From Polyangiaceae bacterium (GTDB taxonomy: Bacteria; Myxococcota_A; Polyangia; Polyangiales; Polyangiaceae), in the NCBI GenBank assembly GCA_019637265.1, contig JAHBVY010000014.1:1-64000 (forward strand): a DNA stretch of 64,000 bases, in the 5' to 3' direction. Every line of letters starts with the position of its first letter. The first letter of the stretch is position 1. The notes beneath the pieces were generated by a model. It made no database searches. It had not been told where the DNA came from and was given only the letters and a program-made list of their open reading frames with translations. Below, one piece after another: positions 7,862-16,486 of this stretch. The position numbers and the translations under genes are program-made.

Positions 7862-9379
7862 TCAGGCTGCTTTGGCGTGCAGTTGGAGTCGCTCGGCGAC
7901 GCGGGTCGCCAGCGCCATGATGGTGACCTGGGGGTTCACCCCGATGGCGGTGGGGAACAGGCTGGCGTCGGCGACGTAGCAGCCAGGCAAGTCCCATAGC
8001 TCACCGTTCAGGTTGACGACGGAGCCCTCGCGGCGCGCCCCCATGCGGGCGGTGCCCATCAGGTGCACCGTGAACAGCTCGAGGGTGTTGACGTCCGTTT
8101 GCAGGGTGTCGATGCGCTCGAGATCGTCAGGGCCCAGCGCTTCGTGCTGGTTCGTGAAGGGGAGGATGACGCGCTCCGCGCCGAGCTCGAAGTGCATCTG
8201 CGCGAGCAGCTTCACGCCGCGCTTGAAGCGCTGATGATCGAGCGCCGTGAGCTCGTAGCGCACGAGCGGCATGCCGAGCAGGGTGCGGCTCACGCTGCCC
8301 GAGCTGGAGTCCTCCACCAGCACGCCGCTCAGCACCATGTTCTCGTAGCGACTCATCAGCTCCCAGGCGCGCTCGCCATGGAACGGGAGGTAAGCGGCGA
8401 GCACCCCCGGCGCGACGAAGTTCTCCGCCATCAGGATGCCGTCCTCGTGAAACTCTCGGATCTGCGTGTTCTGGCTGACGCCCTTCCAGCCGTCGACCTT
8501 CTGCGGGTACACGGCGAGCACCTTCGCGTTCGGGTGACACAGGAAGTTCTTGCCGAGCTGGCCGCTCGGCTTCCCGAGGCCGTGACGCGCCAAGAGGAGC
8601 GGCGTCTGCACCGCGCCGCAGGCGATGATCACCGCGCGGGCGCGCACGCGGACGGTGCGATCGGCGCGGCGCGTCCGTGGGTTGATGGCGCGCCCGACCA
8701 CGCCCACCGCGCGACCCCCTTCGATCAGGAGCTTCTCCACTCGCACTTCCGTCAGGCACACTGCCCCTCGCTCGAAGGCGCGCGGCAGGTAGGTGACGAG
8801 GGTGGACTGCTTGGCGCCGGTGGGGCACCCCAAGGAGCAGTTGTTCGCGCCGACGCAGGCGCTCTGGTTGCGGCGGTTGGTGGTGTAGTGCCAGCCCATC
8901 TTCTTGGCGCCGGCCTCCATGATGCGGCTGTCTTCGCCGATGGACAGCTCTGACTGGAAGTTCGCGCTGATGCGGCGCTCCACCTCGCTGAAGGCGGCGT
9001 CCAGGCCCTCCACGCCCAGCTCGGCGCTGCCGGTGATGCGCTCCCAGTCGGCGAGCACGCGCTCCGGTGGGCGATAGGCCATGCCGCCGTTGATCACCGT
9101 GCTGCCGCCGACGCAGCGCCCCTCCACGTAGGGGATGGGCGCGCGCCCGACGATCATGGTGGCGCTCGCGTCGCGATAGAGGCGCGGCACGCTCTCCGTG
9201 GTGTACGCGCTGAACGAGGAGGTGGGGTGGTAGCCGCCCTCTTCGATGAACATCACGCGGTAGCCCGCCTCGGCCAAGGTCGCGCCCGCCGCGCCGCCGC
9301 CCGCGCCGGTGCCGACGATCACCACGTCGGTCTCGAAGGTTTGGTCCGCCTCGTAGTCTTCGTGTGCCAGGATGGTCAT
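7862..9379 (-). CDS. GMC family FAD-dependent oxidoreductase
   Basis: A 505-residue flavoprotein. The FAD-binding Rossmann fold begins with VVIVGTGAGGGAAG (GTGAGG at residues 23-28), the GMC signature GRCVGGSTVINGG follows, a ferredoxin-like CVGANNCSLGCPTGAKQ segment is present, and the C-terminal GMC domain has HLMGTARMG and the final NPQVTIMALA. It oxidises an alcohol-type substrate not identifiable here; such cysteine-containing GMC enzymes resemble the cholesterol-oxidase/gluconate-dehydrogenase branch. It is the last gene of an operon behind the GntR regulator and a small protein, 60 bases after the latter. Confidence 0.9.
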   Translation of the reverse strand: MTILAHEDYEADQTFETDVVIVGTGAGGGAAGATLAEAGYRVMFIEEGGYHPTSSFSAYTTESVPRLYRDASATMIVGRAPIPYVEGRCVGGSTVINGGMAYRPPERVLADWERITGSAELGVEGLDAAFSEVERRISANFQSELSIGEDSRIMEAGAKKMGWHYTTNRRNQSACVGANNCSLGCPTGAKQSTLVTYLPRAFERGAVCLTEVRVEKLLIEGGRAVGVVGRAINPRTRRADRTVRVRARAVIIACGAVQTPLLLARHGLGKPSGQLGKNFLCHPNAKVLAVYPQKVDGWKGVSQNTQIREFHEDGILMAENFVAPGVLAAYLPFHGERAWELMSRYENMVLSGVLVEDSSSGSVSRTLLGMPLVRYELTALDHQRFKRGVKLLAQMHFELGAERVILPFTNQHEALGPDDLERIDTLQTDVNTLELFTVHLMGTARMGARREGSVVNLNGELWDLPGCYVADASLFPTAIGVNPQVTIMALATRVAERLQLHAKAA

Positions 9380-9439
9380 GTCGCGCCTCGGGGTCTCGGG
9401 ATCGCTCGAAAGCTCGTCAGATCAGCTGAGTGTATCCGA

Positions 9440-10039
9440 TCACTCGGCGGCCAGCGCTGTCGCGCCGAGCAGGGCGGGGCTCGCCACCAGCCGCTCGCGC
9501 AGCGCCACGCGCTCCTTCAGGAACGGCACTGGGCGGTAGTTCAGCCGCTCGTGCACCTCCGAGAGATCGAAGTAAGCGCTCAGCACCGAGCCGCGGATCC
9601 CCACCACCAGCAGGCGGAGCGGCATCCAGCGGGTGCTCGTGATGCGCGAGATGACCCGATCGGCAGCCTGACGATCCAGATCACCCAGGCGCCGCCAGCT
9701 CATGAACAGCAGGCGCGGCGCCCAGTCGAGCAAGATGAACGCGAGCCACAGGCCGCGGCCGGCGAGCGGGTGCATGTACATCATGAAGCCGCGCACGTGC
9801 AGCTCGATCTGGGTCAGCAGATCGCCGCTCATCGGCGCCGGGGGCGGCGGGCACAGCCGCTCGATGATGGCGTGGAGGCGCGCCCGGTAGCGATCGCTCA
9901 TCGGGTAAGGGTCCGCGTAGGTCCAGCCGTCCTTCGGGTGCCTCGCGAAGTCGTTCGTGCGCTGCATGGGGAGCTGCCGCTTGGGGGTGGGCAGGGCATC
10001 AGGCAGGGCTTCACGGCGCGGGCGGGGCGACTGGGACAT
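9440..10039 (-). CDS. Unknown protein encoded with the GMC oxidoreductase
   Basis: A 199-residue protein without a clear signal peptide. It has a Pro/Arg-rich first 30 residues, a hydrophobic central stretch (GRGLWLAFILLDWAPRLLFM) and a YFDLSEVHERLNYRP segment. It begins 10 bases after the GntR gene and ends 60 bases before the GMC oxidoreductase. That position suggests an accessory or small subunit of the enzyme, as gluconate-dehydrogenase-type GMC enzymes have one, but I see no diagnostic motif. The function is unknown. Confidence 0.75.
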   Translation of the reverse strand: MSQSPRPRREALPDALPTPKRQLPMQRTNDFARHPKDGWTYADPYPMSDRYRARLHAIIERLCPPPPAPMSGDLLTQIELHVRGFMMYMHPLAGRGLWLAFILLDWAPRLLFMSWRRLGDLDRQAADRVISRITSTRWMPLRLLVVGIRGSVLSAYFDLSEVHERLNYRPVPFLKERVALRERLVASPALLGATALAAE

Positions 10040-10049
10040 GGGGGCCTCG

Positions 10050-10799
10050 TTAGGGTTGGGGTTGGGCTTCTGGCTGGATCACGCTCTTGAGCAGCCCGAC
10101 GAACTCACGGTCGACGCGCTGGTAGTACTTGCGGCTGGCGAGGATCGCGCGCTCCTCGTCGCCGTCCGCGAGGGCGTTGATGGTCTCTCGCAGGTAGGTA
10201 GGGAAGCTGCCTTCGAGCACCCACAGCGCCGGGTACTTCTCCAGCAGGTCGCGGTAGGCGTCGAGGAAGGGGTTGGCGATCCAGCGGATGGCGGTGGAGT
10301 GCCCGGTGTCGATCAGCGCCTCCAGCCAGCGGTGGAAGCCCTTGCCGATCAGCGCGCCGTCCTTGGTCTCGAAGGCGGTGATGAGCAGATCCGTGATGCC
10401 GGTGAGGCGCTCGATGTCGCTGCGATCCGCCCGGCGCACCGCCATGCGGGTAGCGAACTCGAGCACCTGCTCGCGCGCCGGGAGAATATCCTCAAGGATA
10501 TGGATCACCTCGTGCAGCGATCCGCCCGCCTCGAGCAGCGGCGACAGCAGATCCATGGTGCCGGTCTTCTTGAAGTCGCTGACGGTGACGCCCTGGCCGT
10601 GGCGCACCGTGACCAACCGCGCCTGCTCCAGCTTGCGCACCGCCTCACGCAGGGTGTTGCGGTTCGTCTTGTAGGTGGAGGCGAGGTCGCGCTCGCCCGG
10701 CAGCCGCTGCCCTGCGGCCAGCTCACCCACCAAGATCTGGCGGCGGAGGTCGCGGAAGATGGTGTCGGCGATGTTCGAGCTGGGGGTCGGATCGTCCAT
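10050..10799 (-). CDS. FadR-subfamily GntR transcriptional regulator
   Basis: A 249-residue repressor-type protein. The N-terminal winged helix contains FRDLRRQILVGELAAGQRLP, the recognition helix region NRNTLREAVRKLEQARLV and the wing RHGQGVTV. A C-terminal all-helical FCD/FadR-like effector domain follows. The ATG at 10799 puts the HTH at the usual distance from the N-terminus; the frame is open to an ATG at 10937, which would add 46 residues unlike the family. It is the first gene of the operon with the unknown protein and GMC oxidoreductase, and two palindromic operators lie upstream, so it probably represses its own operon in response to a substrate-derived ligand. Confidence 0.9.
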   Translation of the reverse strand: MDDPTPSSNIADTIFRDLRRQILVGELAAGQRLPGERDLASTYKTNRNTLREAVRKLEQARLVTVRHGQGVTVSDFKKTGTMDLLSPLLEAGGSLHEVIHILEDILPAREQVLEFATRMAVRRADRSDIERLTGITDLLITAFETKDGALIGKGFHRWLEALIDTGHSTAIRWIANPFLDAYRDLLEKYPALWVLEGSFPTYLRETINALADGDEERAILASRKYYQRVDREFVGLLKSVIQPEAQPQP

Positions 10800-10944
10800 G
10801 CCGCTCACTTTAGAGCGCCCGCCTGGCGCGTGCGCCCACCCCGCGCCCGCGTCCCCAGCCAGCCGTGGGGCGAAGAGGGCGCGGAGCCCGACGTCGAGCG
10901 TCAGGAGCGGCGATGCGGCGGTGAGCGGGGCGTTCATGGCTGAG

Positions 10945-10975
10945 CTGGTTCAACCAGTATGGCTGGTTGAACCAG
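10945..10975. promoter_or_regulatory. Double palindromic operator upstream of the gntR operon
   Basis: Two 13-base palindromes, CTGGTTCAACCAG (10945-10957) and CTGGTTGAACCAG (10963-10975), are separated by five bases and are inverted copies of each other. Each contains TGGTnnnACCA, the recognised FadR-type GntR operator form. Their centres are 18 bases apart. Confidence 0.8.
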
Positions 10976-10983
10976 ATGATCAA
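10956..10983 (-). promoter_or_regulatory. Candidate promoter overlapped by the GntR operators
   Basis: On the minus strand TTGATC (10983-10978) and CATACT (10961-10956) are 16 bases apart. Both elements are touched or flanked by the two operators, which suits repression by occlusion. Transcription would start about 150 bases before the chosen gntR ATG. Confidence 0.4.
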
Positions 10984-11206
10984 GGGCCGTGAACAAAAAT
11001 ACGCACAAAAGTTGTAAACCATTGAAAAGATTGATGATTCAGACTTTACGCAGTCGTGAGACAGGTCGGGGTTCAGGTGTTTGGCAGGTCGCTGCCTGGC
11101 GCCGTATTCAGCCGACCCGGAGCGAGGCGCCGCGGTCCAGCCGCAAAGCCGCCGCCGCACGGCGCTCAATCCACCCCGGGAAATCTGGCGAGCGATCGGG
11201 TGGAGG
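10984..11206. other. Region upstream of the gntR promoter
   Basis: The segment at about 10985-11050 is notably AT-rich for this window and could be an upstream promoter element. The rest, to the end of the radical SAM gene, shows nothing recognisable. Confidence 0.4.
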
Positions 11207-12388
11207 TCAGCTGCCCTGAGCGTATCGCACGCCGGGCGGCAGCTCGCGCTCCCAGAGCTCGACGCCGAGCGCGGTCAGGCGCTCCGCCAGCTCAGCGGCG
11301 CGCGCCGCTTGCCAGGCGTCGCTGGCCGCCGCCTCGAAGCGCGGGTCGCTGAACTCCTGCGTCGCGCCCTCCACGCCGCGAAGCACGTCGATGCGCACCG
11401 AGCGGACGGCGCTGGCGAGCGCCTCCGCCAGGGCGTCGATGCTGCCCGGTAAGAGCGGCTGGACGATGGCGAAGGTGTCCACCCCGCGCTCGCGGAGCGC
11501 TCGGAGCGCGGACAGGCGCTCAGGGATGGATGCGCCGCGCGGCTCGAACGCGCGCCGCACGTCGTCATCCGCGGTGGGCAGGCTCATACCGGCGAACGCG
11601 CTCGGCAGCTCGGCGAGCAGCGCGGCGTCCTCCGCGATCATCGCCGAGCGCGTGAGCACGATGACGGAGCGCCCCGCGCCGTGATCGCGCAGCACCTCGA
11701 GGCAGCGCCGGGTGAGCCTCAGCTTGCGCTCGATGGCGTGGTAAGGATCACTCACGATAGGGCAGAACTTGACGGGCCAGTGTTTGGAGGCAGCTAGCTC
11801 GCGCTCCAGCACCTCGGGCGCGTTGACGCGCGCGTCCACCCAAGAGCCCCAAGGTGCCTCCGGGAGCCCCTGCAGCTCACGCAGCACCGAGAGCCGGCTC
11901 TGGGCGTAGCAGAAGCGGCAGCCGATCAGGCAGCCCACGTAGGGGCTCAGCGTGTAGTAGCGCTCGCCGAGCGAGCCCCAGCTCTGCAGCAGCTGCTCCA
12001 CCTCCACCTCGCGGATCCGCGCGCTGGGGTCCGCTGCTCGGGCGCGCGCCGCCGCTTCGGTGAGCTGCGCCTTCACGCGCACCTCGTTGGGGCGCGCCGC
12101 CTTCGCCACGGCGAGGCACAGCGCGCGGCCCAGCGCGGCGTCCAGCGGGCGGTCTTTGTCTCCGGTACGGTAAGCGAACTGAAAGTGCTCGCCGCGCGCG
12201 GCGGTGGGGCGCTCGGAGCGCGGCTCGATCTCCACGATGGCGCTCGCCGTGGGCAGCCGGAAGCGGAGCTGCAGCCCGAGCTCACTCGAGACCTCTTCGA
12301 GCTCCGCGCGGACGCCCGGCGCGACGGTCAGCGACTCGCCCAACGTGAGCGGCGCCACGAGCTTCAGCGGGAGATCAGCGGTGTCCAT
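11207..12388 (-). CDS. Radical SAM protein of the spore photoproduct lyase (SplB)-like family
   Basis: A 393-residue protein with the radical SAM iron-sulfur motif C153-x3-C157-x2-C160 in YVGCLIGCRFCYAQ. The segments PVKFCPIVSDPYHAIERKL, LTRR, VIVLTRSAMIAEDAALL and GMSLPT match the SPL/Rv2578c-like barrel proteins. SplB repairs a thymine lesion in spores, but many relatives have other unknown roles, so repair activity is not established. The N-terminal 150 residues are variable. It stands alone between long intergenic regions. Confidence 0.82.
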   Translation of the reverse strand: MDTADLPLKLVAPLTLGESLTVAPGVRAELEEVSSELGLQLRFRLPTASAIVEIEPRSERPTAARGEHFQFAYRTGDKDRPLDAALGRALCLAVAKAARPNEVRVKAQLTEAAARARAADPSARIREVEVEQLLQSWGSLGERYYTLSPYVGCLIGCRFCYAQSRLSVLRELQGLPEAPWGSWVDARVNAPEVLERELAASKHWPVKFCPIVSDPYHAIERKLRLTRRCLEVLRDHGAGRSVIVLTRSAMIAEDAALLAELPSAFAGMSLPTADDDVRRAFEPRGASIPERLSALRALRERGVDTFAIVQPLLPGSIDALAEALASAVRSVRIDVLRGVEGATQEFSDPRFEAAASDAWQAARAAELAERLTALGVELWERELPPGVRYAQGS

Positions 12389-12588
12389 CGTGCTGCCAGG
12401 GTGGCTCTTCGGTGCCCAACCTCCCGGACCCTGAGCCCCGATCCGTCAGGGCGCGCGGGCGTGCCGTCGAGGGGCCGCGCGCCGCTTCGACGGACCTCGC
12501 CCCGACAAGCCGTTTGCTCACAGGCACCCGTGAAGCGTTGCAGCGCCGCCTCCCCGCGACAAGCGGCGCTGCACTCGCAGCGCTCACG

Positions 12589-12611
12589 GCGCGGTGCCGT
12601 CTAACCCCCCC
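12589..12611 (-). repeat. Dispersed GGTTGGACGGCACCGC repeat, variant
   Basis: The plus strand reads GCGCGGTGCCGTCTAACCCC, a one-base variant of the dispersed family, lying 30 bases after the stop of the tryptophan dioxygenase gene. The remaining intergenic sequence (12389-12640) shows no gene. Confidence 0.55.
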
Positions 12612-12640
12612 ACCCTCGACCTGATGAACGCCATGAGCGC

Positions 12641-13735
12641 TCACCGAGCGAAGCCGTAGGCCTCTTGCCGGCGGAGCTGAGGCAGCTCGGCCTTGGGGAG
12701 CAAGATGGCGCGCACCGCCCAGAGGTCCTTGAACACGCGGTAGTGCACCGTGGAGTCGAGGTACTCCACGCCGGCTGAGCCCCCAGTCCCGATCCGTCGC
12801 CCGATGACGCGCTCCACCATGCGCGCGTGACGGGAGCGCCAGATCACGAACTCTTCTTCCGTGGCCACCACCGTGTCGAGCAAGAGCCGCGGCCAGGCGA
12901 GCAGCGGCAGCTCGCGGTAGGCCTCCACGAACAGCACCCCCGCGCGGATCCGCCGGGCGCGGGCGCGGCGCTCGGGCTCCACGTCCTCCGCGAACAAGAA
13001 GCGATGGGCGTAGGCCTCCGCGTCGGCGAAGCGCTGCTCGATGCTGCTCGTGATCTTGCCGAGCGCCTCGAGCATGTCGGCCTTCTTCTGGGCGTTCATG
13101 CCCACGAGCTTCTCATAGTATTCCGTGAGGAAACCCAGCACGACCTCCTCGTCGCCTGGGTCGTCCGGGCCCGACCCCTGCACCGGGGTGCGGTAGAGCC
13201 ACTCGTCCAGGGCCGACTTGAGCGTGGCCTCGCCGCGCGCTGCTTCGATGCGGCCCCAGGCGTGCTGACCGCCGGGCGAGCTCTGGGCCAGCGTGCGCAC
13301 GTGCTCCAGTGGATCCGTCCCGCCGTAGCGGAGGCGCACGTCGTCCTCCAAGCCGAGCACGATCTCGAGCTCGCGCATTTGGAATGATTGAAACCCGCTG
13401 GCGGGCATCAGCTTGTCGCGGAAGGCGAGGAAGTCCTGCGGCGTGAGCGTCTCCATCACCTTGAACTGGCTGACGCACAGCTCGAGGATGCTGGTGACGC
13501 GACGCAGGTGGTGCACCACGTAAGGGATCTGCTCCTCCGGCACCTTGGGCTCCGCCAGGTGATCGCGCGCGAGCCGCAGCTCCCTGAGGCAGAGCTTGAA
13601 CCACAGCTCGTAAGCCTGATGTACGATGATGAAGTGGAGCTCATCGGACATCAGGGCGGACTCGTCGCCCTCGATGCCGCCCTGGAGATCGAGCAGGCGA
13701 TCGAGGCGGAGGTAGTCCCAGTAGGTGGTGGCCAT
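12641..13735 (-). CDS. kynA: Tryptophan 2,3-dioxygenase
   Basis: Haem enzyme that opens the indole ring of tryptophan to give N-formylkynurenine, the first step of the kynurenine route. The 364-residue product begins with TYWDYLRLDRLLDLQ, has the active-site block DELHFIIVHQAYELWFK (H39 being the substrate-binding histidine by analogy) and the SGFQSFQMRELEIVLGL motif that identifies the family; the C-terminal half has the haem-binding GTGGSAGVEYL region. The ATG at 13735 is chosen because the frame upstream to 13903 is unlike the family. No kynureninase or formamidase gene is next to it. Confidence 0.96.
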   Translation of the reverse strand: MATTYWDYLRLDRLLDLQGGIEGDESALMSDELHFIIVHQAYELWFKLCLRELRLARDHLAEPKVPEEQIPYVVHHLRRVTSILELCVSQFKVMETLTPQDFLAFRDKLMPASGFQSFQMRELEIVLGLEDDVRLRYGGTDPLEHVRTLAQSSPGGQHAWGRIEAARGEATLKSALDEWLYRTPVQGSGPDDPGDEEVVLGFLTEYYEKLVGMNAQKKADMLEALGKITSSIEQRFADAEAYAHRFLFAEDVEPERRARARRIRAGVLFVEAYRELPLLAWPRLLLDTVVATEEEFVIWRSRHARMVERVIGRRIGTGGSAGVEYLDSTVHYRVFKDLWAVRAILLPKAELPQLRRQEAYGFAR

Positions 13736-13767
13736 CGGCCTACGGTAGCTCCCGTCAGCCGAGCGAC

Positions 13768-14460
13768 TCAAGGTGCCAGATCGTCGCTGCCCCGGTGGAC
13801 CGGAGCTGCGTAGCGCGGGTCGTGAGCGGCGAGGCCGCGCTCCACCTGGGCGAGCAGCGGCCCCGCTTCGCGACGCACCGCGGCACCCGTCCGCTCGACC
13901 CAAGCCGTCACCTGCCTGAGGTCGCCCGGTGGGATGCGGAGCCGTGGGCGGCTCGCCAGCGTGCGCTCGAGGCGCTGGGTGATGACCTCCGGATCTCGAC
14001 TCTCATGGCGGATGTCACGCGGCGCGAGCCAACCGCACAGCGCTTGGAGGCGCCCGGCGGGGGGCGAGGCGAGGGAGCGCCAGCTCAAGGCGGGCTCGAC
14101 GCGGGAGGCTTCGGCCAGCGCCGCGCGGTACGCCGACACCCGCTCATCGGTCTCCGCCAGCACACCATCGAGCACGATCTCCACGCCGATGTGGGCCACC
14201 GCGCGCGCCGCGCCGCGCGGGAGCCCAGCCTGGATCAGCTCGCGGCAGGCCTCGTGGCTCAGCGCGACGAAGCTCGGGGCGCCGTGGAAGGCGCGGTCCG
14301 TGTCGTGGTGCAGCGCGAGCCCGCGCGCGAGTGGCTCGCTCGTAGCGGTGGGGGCAGGCGCGCCGAGCAACGCCGCGAAGTCGGGCAGCATCGCGCCCAG
14401 CAGCAGCGCCGGCTCCCGCGAGTACCAGGTGGCGACCGTCAGGTGCCCGAAGAAGTTCAC
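13768..14460 (-). CDS. AcpH-like (ACP phosphodiesterase family) protein
   Basis: A 230-residue protein starting at GTG. The opening MNFFGHLTVA, the GAMLPDF segment, GLALHHDTDRAFHG and the later HIGVEIVLDGVLAE segment recall acyl-carrier-protein phosphodiesterase family proteins, where an early histidine and the HxxxD pair bind metal. Similarity is weak, so hydrolysis of the phosphopantetheine link is only a suggestion. It starts four bases after the preceding small gene and ends 32 bases before kynA's outer region on the same strand. Confidence 0.55.
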   Translation of the reverse strand: MNFFGHLTVATWYSREPALLLGAMLPDFAALLGAPAPTATSEPLARGLALHHDTDRAFHGAPSFVALSHEACRELIQAGLPRGAARAVAHIGVEIVLDGVLAETDERVSAYRAALAEASRVEPALSWRSLASPPAGRLQALCGWLAPRDIRHESRDPEVITQRLERTLASRPRLRIPPGDLRQVTAWVERTGAAVRREAGPLLAQVERGLAAHDPRYAAPVHRGSDDLAP

Positions 14461-14464
14461 GCGC

Positions 14465-14743
14465 TCAGTTCTTACGCTGAGGCTCGGGCGCGCGCATGGG
14501 GAAGGTGGGTGTGTCCATGTGGATACGCGGAGGCTTGGGCGCCTTCAGCGAGGTGGGCGCGCAGATCACCTCGGACGGTTGAGGCCAGGTGCGCGGCTCT
14601 TGTGAGGCGAGCTCCGCGGTCGGCGCGGGGATGGTGTCCACCGGCGAATCGAGCCAATCGCTGGCCTCCAGCCCGTCGGGGATGGTGTCTCGTGCGTTCT
14701 CCTCGCCGCCCTCGAGTGGCGCGCCCCCGCCTCCACGTGTCAT
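14465..14743 (-). CDS. Small hypothetical protein
   Basis: A 92-residue Pro/Glu-rich frame from the ATG at 14743; an earlier in-frame ATG at 14878 would give 137 residues. It has no recognised domain. It ends four bases before the GTG of the AcpH-like gene on the same strand, which supports a coupled pair. Coding status is uncertain because of its low-complexity composition. Confidence 0.4.
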   Translation of the reverse strand: MTRGGGGAPLEGGEENARDTIPDGLEASDWLDSPVDTIPAPTAELASQEPRTWPQPSEVICAPTSLKAPKPPRIHMDTPTFPMRAPEPQRKN

Positions 14744-14928
14744 GCGCAGGCTATCGCACCAATCTTGCGCGGCCGCAATACGGAAACTCGAGCCTGAAGC
14801 GGCAAGCAGGTCCACTGCCGAATCCGCCGTCGAGGCTCGGAGACACTCGAGGAACACCTTGTTTCCGTCGGGTTTCATGCCCCCATACGCCGCCGGGCTT
14901 CATGCCCCAATACGGGAGCCGCGGTGCG

Positions 14929-15744
14929 TCAACGCTCCGCGAGGCGCAGCAGCCCCTCGACCCGCGATGCGAGGAAGCGCTCGCTCGCGCTGAGCGCCTC
15001 GCGGCGGCCGTTGAGGCAGCGCACCAGATCACGTAGCGGCGCCAGCTCGGGGCGTTCGATCTTGACGATCAACTGGTAGAGCTGATCGACGATCTCCGCG
15101 GGCGGGGGCCGCTCCAGCGCGAGCTGGAGCTTGATGGGGTAGCTCAGCCACTCGGGGCGCCGCGTTGCGGCGGCCAGCTGACAAGCGAAGCTCAGGCTCT
15201 GTTGGTGCGTGGGCCCATCGAGGCGCCCCAGCCGCTCGGCCTCCGACAGCACCAGCTCCAGGGCGGGGGCGAGGACACGCTCGGCCTCCGTCAGGTTGCC
15301 GAGCTTCAGCGCTTTCTGCGCGACCCCGCCGAGCAGCGCGAACACGGTGCCATGCTCCGAGTCGGGCCCCAGCGTGTCCGCGGTGGTCGAGCTGAGCCGC
15401 GTGCTCGGCGCGGGTGTCTCGAGCTCCGAGAGCAAGCGCTCCTCCACGCGCAGCGTGACCGAGCCGAGCTGCACCTGCTCACCGGGCGAGAGCGCGCGCG
15501 CGCGCTCCACCCGCTGGCCTTCGACGAACACGCCGTTGCGGCTCATCAGATCTTCCACCCGCGGCTGCCCCTGGCTGATGAAGAAGCTGGCGTGGCGGCG
15601 TGACACGAGCGGGTCATCCACGATCACCAGATCACAGGTCTCCTCGCGCCCGACGACCGTGGGGTATGCTCCGAGACGGATGGCGCGGCCGAGGCCGAGC
15701 AGCCAGTGCGTGGGAGGATCCGTCACAGCGTCTTGGTCTAGCAC
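14929..15744 (-). CDS. FHA domain protein
   Basis: A 271-residue protein starting at GTG. Residues about 20-100 form a forkhead-associated domain, which binds phosphothreonine: the VGREETCDLVIVDDPLVSRRHA block carries the conserved G-R-x and S-R-x-H residues, followed by DLMSRNGVFVEGQRV. The remaining 160 residues are helical and contain no recognised domain. It begins 11 bases after a lipoprotein gene that itself follows a Ser/Thr kinase gene, so it is a plausible reader of that kinase's products. Confidence 0.9.
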   Translation of the reverse strand: MLDQDAVTDPPTHWLLGLGRAIRLGAYPTVVGREETCDLVIVDDPLVSRRHASFFISQGQPRVEDLMSRNGVFVEGQRVERARALSPGEQVQLGSVTLRVEERLLSELETPAPSTRLSSTTADTLGPDSEHGTVFALLGGVAQKALKLGNLTEAERVLAPALELVLSEAERLGRLDGPTHQQSLSFACQLAAATRRPEWLSYPIKLQLALERPPPAEIVDQLYQLIVKIERPELAPLRDLVRCLNGRREALSASERFLASRVEGLLRLAER

Positions 15745-15755
15745 CCCACGGTGCC

Positions 15756-16388
15756 TCAGCGGACGGTGAAGGTGAGGCGCTGCTCGGCCGTGCCCTCACA
15801 GGGACCGTCGAGCCAAGTGACGCGCGCGGTGAGCGTGACCTCGGTCCCTTGGGGAACCGAAGCATCGACTTGGACGGGGAGCTCGAGGTCGTTGCCGCTG
15901 CAGGGGAGGACCCCGAAGAATTGGATGCCGGTGCCCTGCACCCCAGGGTGGCTCGCCTCCACCTCGACCCCGGGGTACCACGTGAAGCCGCGCCCCGTGA
16001 CGTCGTTGAGCCGGGTAGTCAGCATCCCTTCCGCACCCGCCGAGACACCCCCCGAGGGCTTCAAGTGGAGCGCGTCCAAGGTCAGCTCCCCCAGGTCGAC
16101 GCAGGTGGGCTTGAAGCCCGGTGGGTCCGGTCGCTCGACGCAAGGGATCCCGGAGTCGACGCCTGCCCCGGAGGTGCCCCCGAAGCCCGCCGCGCCGCCC
16201 GCAGCGGACGCACCGCCCGCACCCGCTGTGCCGCCCGAACCACCTGAAGCCGCTGCGCCGCCCGAAGCTGCCGCGCCCGCCGTCCCGCCATGGCCCGAGC
16301 CCGCCGCGCCGCCCTCATTCGTGTCGCCCGTCGTGCTGCCGCCGCAGGCGATCGAGCAAAGTCCCAAGATCACCCACGCGCTGCGCAT
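15756..16388 (-). CDS. Lipoprotein with Gly/Ala/Ser-rich linker
   Basis: A 210-residue protein with a short signal sequence ending in CSIACGG, a probable lipobox, then a 60-residue Gly/Ala/Ser-rich linker and a beta-rich C-terminal domain with several cysteines (IPCVE, KPTCVDLG, LPCSGND, DGPCEG). The ATG at 16388 has AGGAGG eight bases before it. It lies between the kinase and FHA genes on the same strand. No family was recognised. Confidence 0.8.
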   Translation of the reverse strand: MRSAWVILGLCSIACGGSTTGDTNEGGAAGSGHGGTAGAAASGGAAASGGSGGTAGAGGASAAGGAAGFGGTSGAGVDSGIPCVERPDPPGFKPTCVDLGELTLDALHLKPSGGVSAGAEGMLTTRLNDVTGRGFTWYPGVEVEASHPGVQGTGIQFFGVLPCSGNDLELPVQVDASVPQGTEVTLTARVTWLDGPCEGTAEQRLTFTVR

Positions 16389-16486
16389 CCGCCCTGCCTC
16401 CTCGTCATGTTCCCTCCGGTGTTCCCCTACCTTGAGGGCACTCGCCTGCCGCGTCCACGGAAACGACAGGTAGTTATGGTCACTGT

